Shown here in pieces: positions 4,815 to 5,014 of a stretch of DNA of 5,014 nucleotides. The position numbers were made by a program, and so were the translations under genes. Every line of letters begins with the position of its first letter. Position 1 is the stretch's first letter. The stretch is from Microbacterium sp. (GTDB lineage Bacteria > Actinomycetota > Actinomycetes > Actinomycetales > Microbacteriaceae), in assembly GCA_031286555.1 (NCBI GenBank), contig JAITUD010000115.1, forward strand, positions 1-5,014, in the 5' to 3' direction. The notes under the pieces were generated by a model that made no database searches, was not told where the DNA came from, and saw only the letters and a program-made list of their open reading frames with translations.

Positions 4815-5014
4815 CTCTCCGGGGCACTGATCGTCGCGGCATCCATGCCGAGCGAATCGGTGAGGTGCTCGACGATGTCGGCCGTGCCGAGGAATCCGCC
4901 GAGCAGGGTGACGTGCGTCTCGACCTCGGGATCGCAGAGCATCTCGTCGGCCCAGGCGCACGTCGCGCGAGCCAGCGCCTCGCCCGGTGCGCACAGACGG
5001 CCGGAGCCGGCGGC
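4793..5014 (-). CDS. Unrecognised protein, C-terminal 73 residues (runs off right edge)
   Basis: The minus-strand frame ending in TGA at 4795-4793 is open to the right edge. By my count 65 of 73 codons end in G or C, and the translation has ordinary composition, unlike the Arg/Ser-rich shadow frames elsewhere in this DNA, so I take it as real. The visible part runs GSGRLCAPGEALARATCAWADEMLC, then HVTLLGGFLGTADIVEHLTDSLGMD, and ends ESYGLLTR. It looks like a helical C-terminal domain with three cysteines (8, 19 and 27 of the visible part) and no membrane segment or known motif. I do not recognise the family. It converges on the HExxH gene and overlaps its last 22 bp, leaving no room for a separate terminator. 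The start and most of the protein lie outside the window. Confidence 0.68.
   Translation of the reverse strand, partial: AAGSGRLCAPGEALARATCAWADEMLCDPEVETHVTLLGGFLGTADIVEHLTDSLGMDAATISAPESYGLLTR

Overview
The window is very GC-rich, densely coding DNA from an actinobacterium. The strong G/C preference at third codon positions, a DUF3097-type protein, a PspA paired with a glycine-tailed TPM protein, and the HExxH protein at the right all fit the Microbacteriaceae, most likely Microbacterium or a close relative. The genus is inferred from gene content and codon habits, not from a marker gene. It looks like ordinary chromosome: I see no mobile element, phage gene, CRISPR array, tRNA or rRNA.

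Layout. (1) 1-599, minus strand: the first 199 codons of a DUF3097 protein with a Toprim-like motif pair, running off the left edge. (2) 600-733: a divergent intergenic region with one candidate -10 box per direction; the left gene looks leaderless, the right gene has a strong Shine-Dalgarno (SD). (3) 734-2695, plus: a 653-residue membrane protein with signal peptide, extracellular TPM domain, one membrane helix, a long cytoplasmic helical region and a glycine-rich tail. (4) 2756-3502, plus: PspA/IM30, followed by a 14-bp hairpin terminator at 3507-3537. (5) 3571-4368, plus: an arginase/agmatinase-fold protein whose metal site is mostly kept but whose guanidinium-handling residues are replaced. 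(6) 4365-4814, plus: a 149-residue protein with an HExxH motif, overlapping gene 5 by 4 bp (GTGA). (7) 4793-5014, minus: the last 73 codons of an unrecognised gene, convergent with gene 6 and overlapping it by 22 bp.

How the genes work together. Genes 3 and 4 form an envelope-maintenance pair: the TPM protein faces outward but sends a long helical arm into the cytoplasm, where PspA assembles on the membrane. Genes 5 and 6 are translationally coupled and form a second, poorly understood unit: a ureohydrolase-fold enzyme with a Cys in place of a metal-binding His, and a minimal zincin-like protein. The two units are separated by the terminator. The most interesting leads are the altered active site of gene 5, its coupling to the HExxH protein, and the Toprim-like signature in DUF3097.
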